48,438 nucleotides of DNA from an uncultured Candidatus Saccharibacteria bacterium (GTDB taxonomy: Bacteria > Patescibacteriota > Saccharimonadia > Saccharimonadales > Saccharimonadaceae). Positions 48,213-48,438 of this stretch are shown in pieces (positions within the stretch are counted from its first letter, which is position 1; every line of letters starts with the position of its first letter). The notes under the pieces are model-generated. The model had not been told where the DNA came from, made no database searches, and saw only the letters and a list, made by a program, of their open reading frames with translations. The stretch lies in the NCBI GenBank assembly GCA_938046735.1, contig CALIXF010000005.1, forward strand, positions 1 through 48,438, written 5' to 3'. A program made the translations under genes and the position numbers.

Positions 48213-48438
48213 GCTTTAAGCAAAAAATCTTTCCAAACCTAGATGATAAAAAGCTTGTCGTTTACTACCAAGGCAAGCCTCTGACAGATTGGTTTTTGTG
48301 GTGTCTGGCTGTAGCACAAAAAACATTTAACGTTGCTCCTTTTGTAGAGTCTGCTCAAATTGCATGGAGTTGGAGTAATACGAAGCATCAAGACCGTAAT
48401 CTTCCAGATGGATGTTTTGTCCCTATTTGGTGGACTGG
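48209..48438 (+). CDS. Phage lysin, 3'-truncated by window end
   Basis: 76 visible codons, beginning MSFKQKIFPNLDDKKLVVYY. The segment DWFLWCLAVAQKTFNVAPFV then AWSWSNTKHQDRNLPDGCFVPIWWTG resembles the N-terminal peptidase (CHAP/NlpC-like) region of lysins, with a possible catalytic Cys in WCLA. The rest lies outside the window. Third gene of the lysis cassette. Confidence 0.6.
   Translation, partial: MSFKQKIFPNLDDKKLVVYYQGKPLTDWFLWCLAVAQKTFNVAPFVESAQIAWSWSNTKHQDRNLPDGCFVPIWWT

Noticed and set aside
1..48438. Recoding of UGA as Gly, as in some CPR lineages
   Set aside because: Conserved genes such as tsaE and the XhlA-like gene end normally at TGA with overlapping starts, and no conserved protein has an internal in-frame TGA.
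1..48438. CRISPR array
   Set aside because: No regularly spaced direct repeats; the repeated units in the BspA-like gene are protein repeats and the other repeats are pairs or triplets with distinct explanations.

Overview
The window looks like a chromosome segment of a Candidatus Saccharibacteria (TM7)-like member of the Patescibacteria/CPR, carrying a short acquired island and then a prophage that runs off the right edge. This assignment is inferred from compact housekeeping genes, several shorter than usual (a half-length TsaB, a 366-residue Pgk, a 304-residue TilS), a split phosphoketolase, BspA-like and glycine-rich surface proteins, a type IV pilin-like protein, a SemiSWEET, and the standard meaning of UGA as stop. 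No rRNA or other marker in the window proves it.

Left and middle (1-34.3 kb) is a core region. In order it holds: a glycine-rich surface protein cut by the left edge; a PIN-TRAM protein; the operon hrcA-grpE followed by a phosphoketolase split into two overlapping genes; a BspA-type surface protein; an adenylate-kinase-like enzyme; lepA; tilS; yebC; two tRNAs; a nucleotidyltransferase with an acidic tail; ruvA; a PH-domain membrane protein; a transposase scrap; a small secreted Cys protein with an internal duplication; ruvB; rubrerythrin; ruvC; radA; a Nudix hydrolase; a pilin-like protein; a Ham1-type NTP pyrophosphatase; clpP; a membrane HExxH protein; clpC; pgk; pyk; SemiSWEET; two tRNA-Pro with a tRNA fragment between them; rny; tsaE-tsaB; and tRNA-Glu. 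The Holliday-junction genes ruvA, ruvB and ruvC sit with radA but are not contiguous. Protein quality control (HrcA, GrpE, ClpP, ClpC) is tied together by two CIRCE operators, each with the promoter -35 box inside the operator spacer. At least thirteen genes share a TATAAT-like box exactly 6 nt before the start codon, the signature of leaderless mRNAs, and this corrects several gene starts (phosphoketolase N-half, tilS at a GTG, the pilin, clpC).

The island (about 34.3-41.1 kb) begins just after tRNA-Glu with a truncated serine-recombinase fragment and a frameshifted zinc-ribbon gene. It then carries a probable type II restriction-modification pair, a 566-residue protein ending in an RxxxxH HEPN-like motif, a ClbS/DfsB-family protein, two small hypotheticals and a structured tRNA-like noncoding region that ends in a terminator. 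A short chromosomal stretch follows: a HAD phosphatase, tRNA-Arg, a methyltransferase and a metallophosphoesterase.

The prophage (about 44.0-48.4 kb and beyond) starts with a tyrosine recombinase. An origin-like cluster of five DnaA boxes and two 19-bp palindromes follows, then small regulatory genes and a peptide/antisense-RNA module. Next come tail-fibre-like genes and a lysis cassette (XhlA-like protein, holin-like protein, start of a lysin). The most striking feature is in the fibre genes. The active gene and two oppositely oriented promoterless ORFs share an identical 17-22 bp sequence exactly where their C-terminal parts begin. This is what an invertible cassette system (shufflon-like) that swaps the tip of a phage receptor-binding protein would look like.
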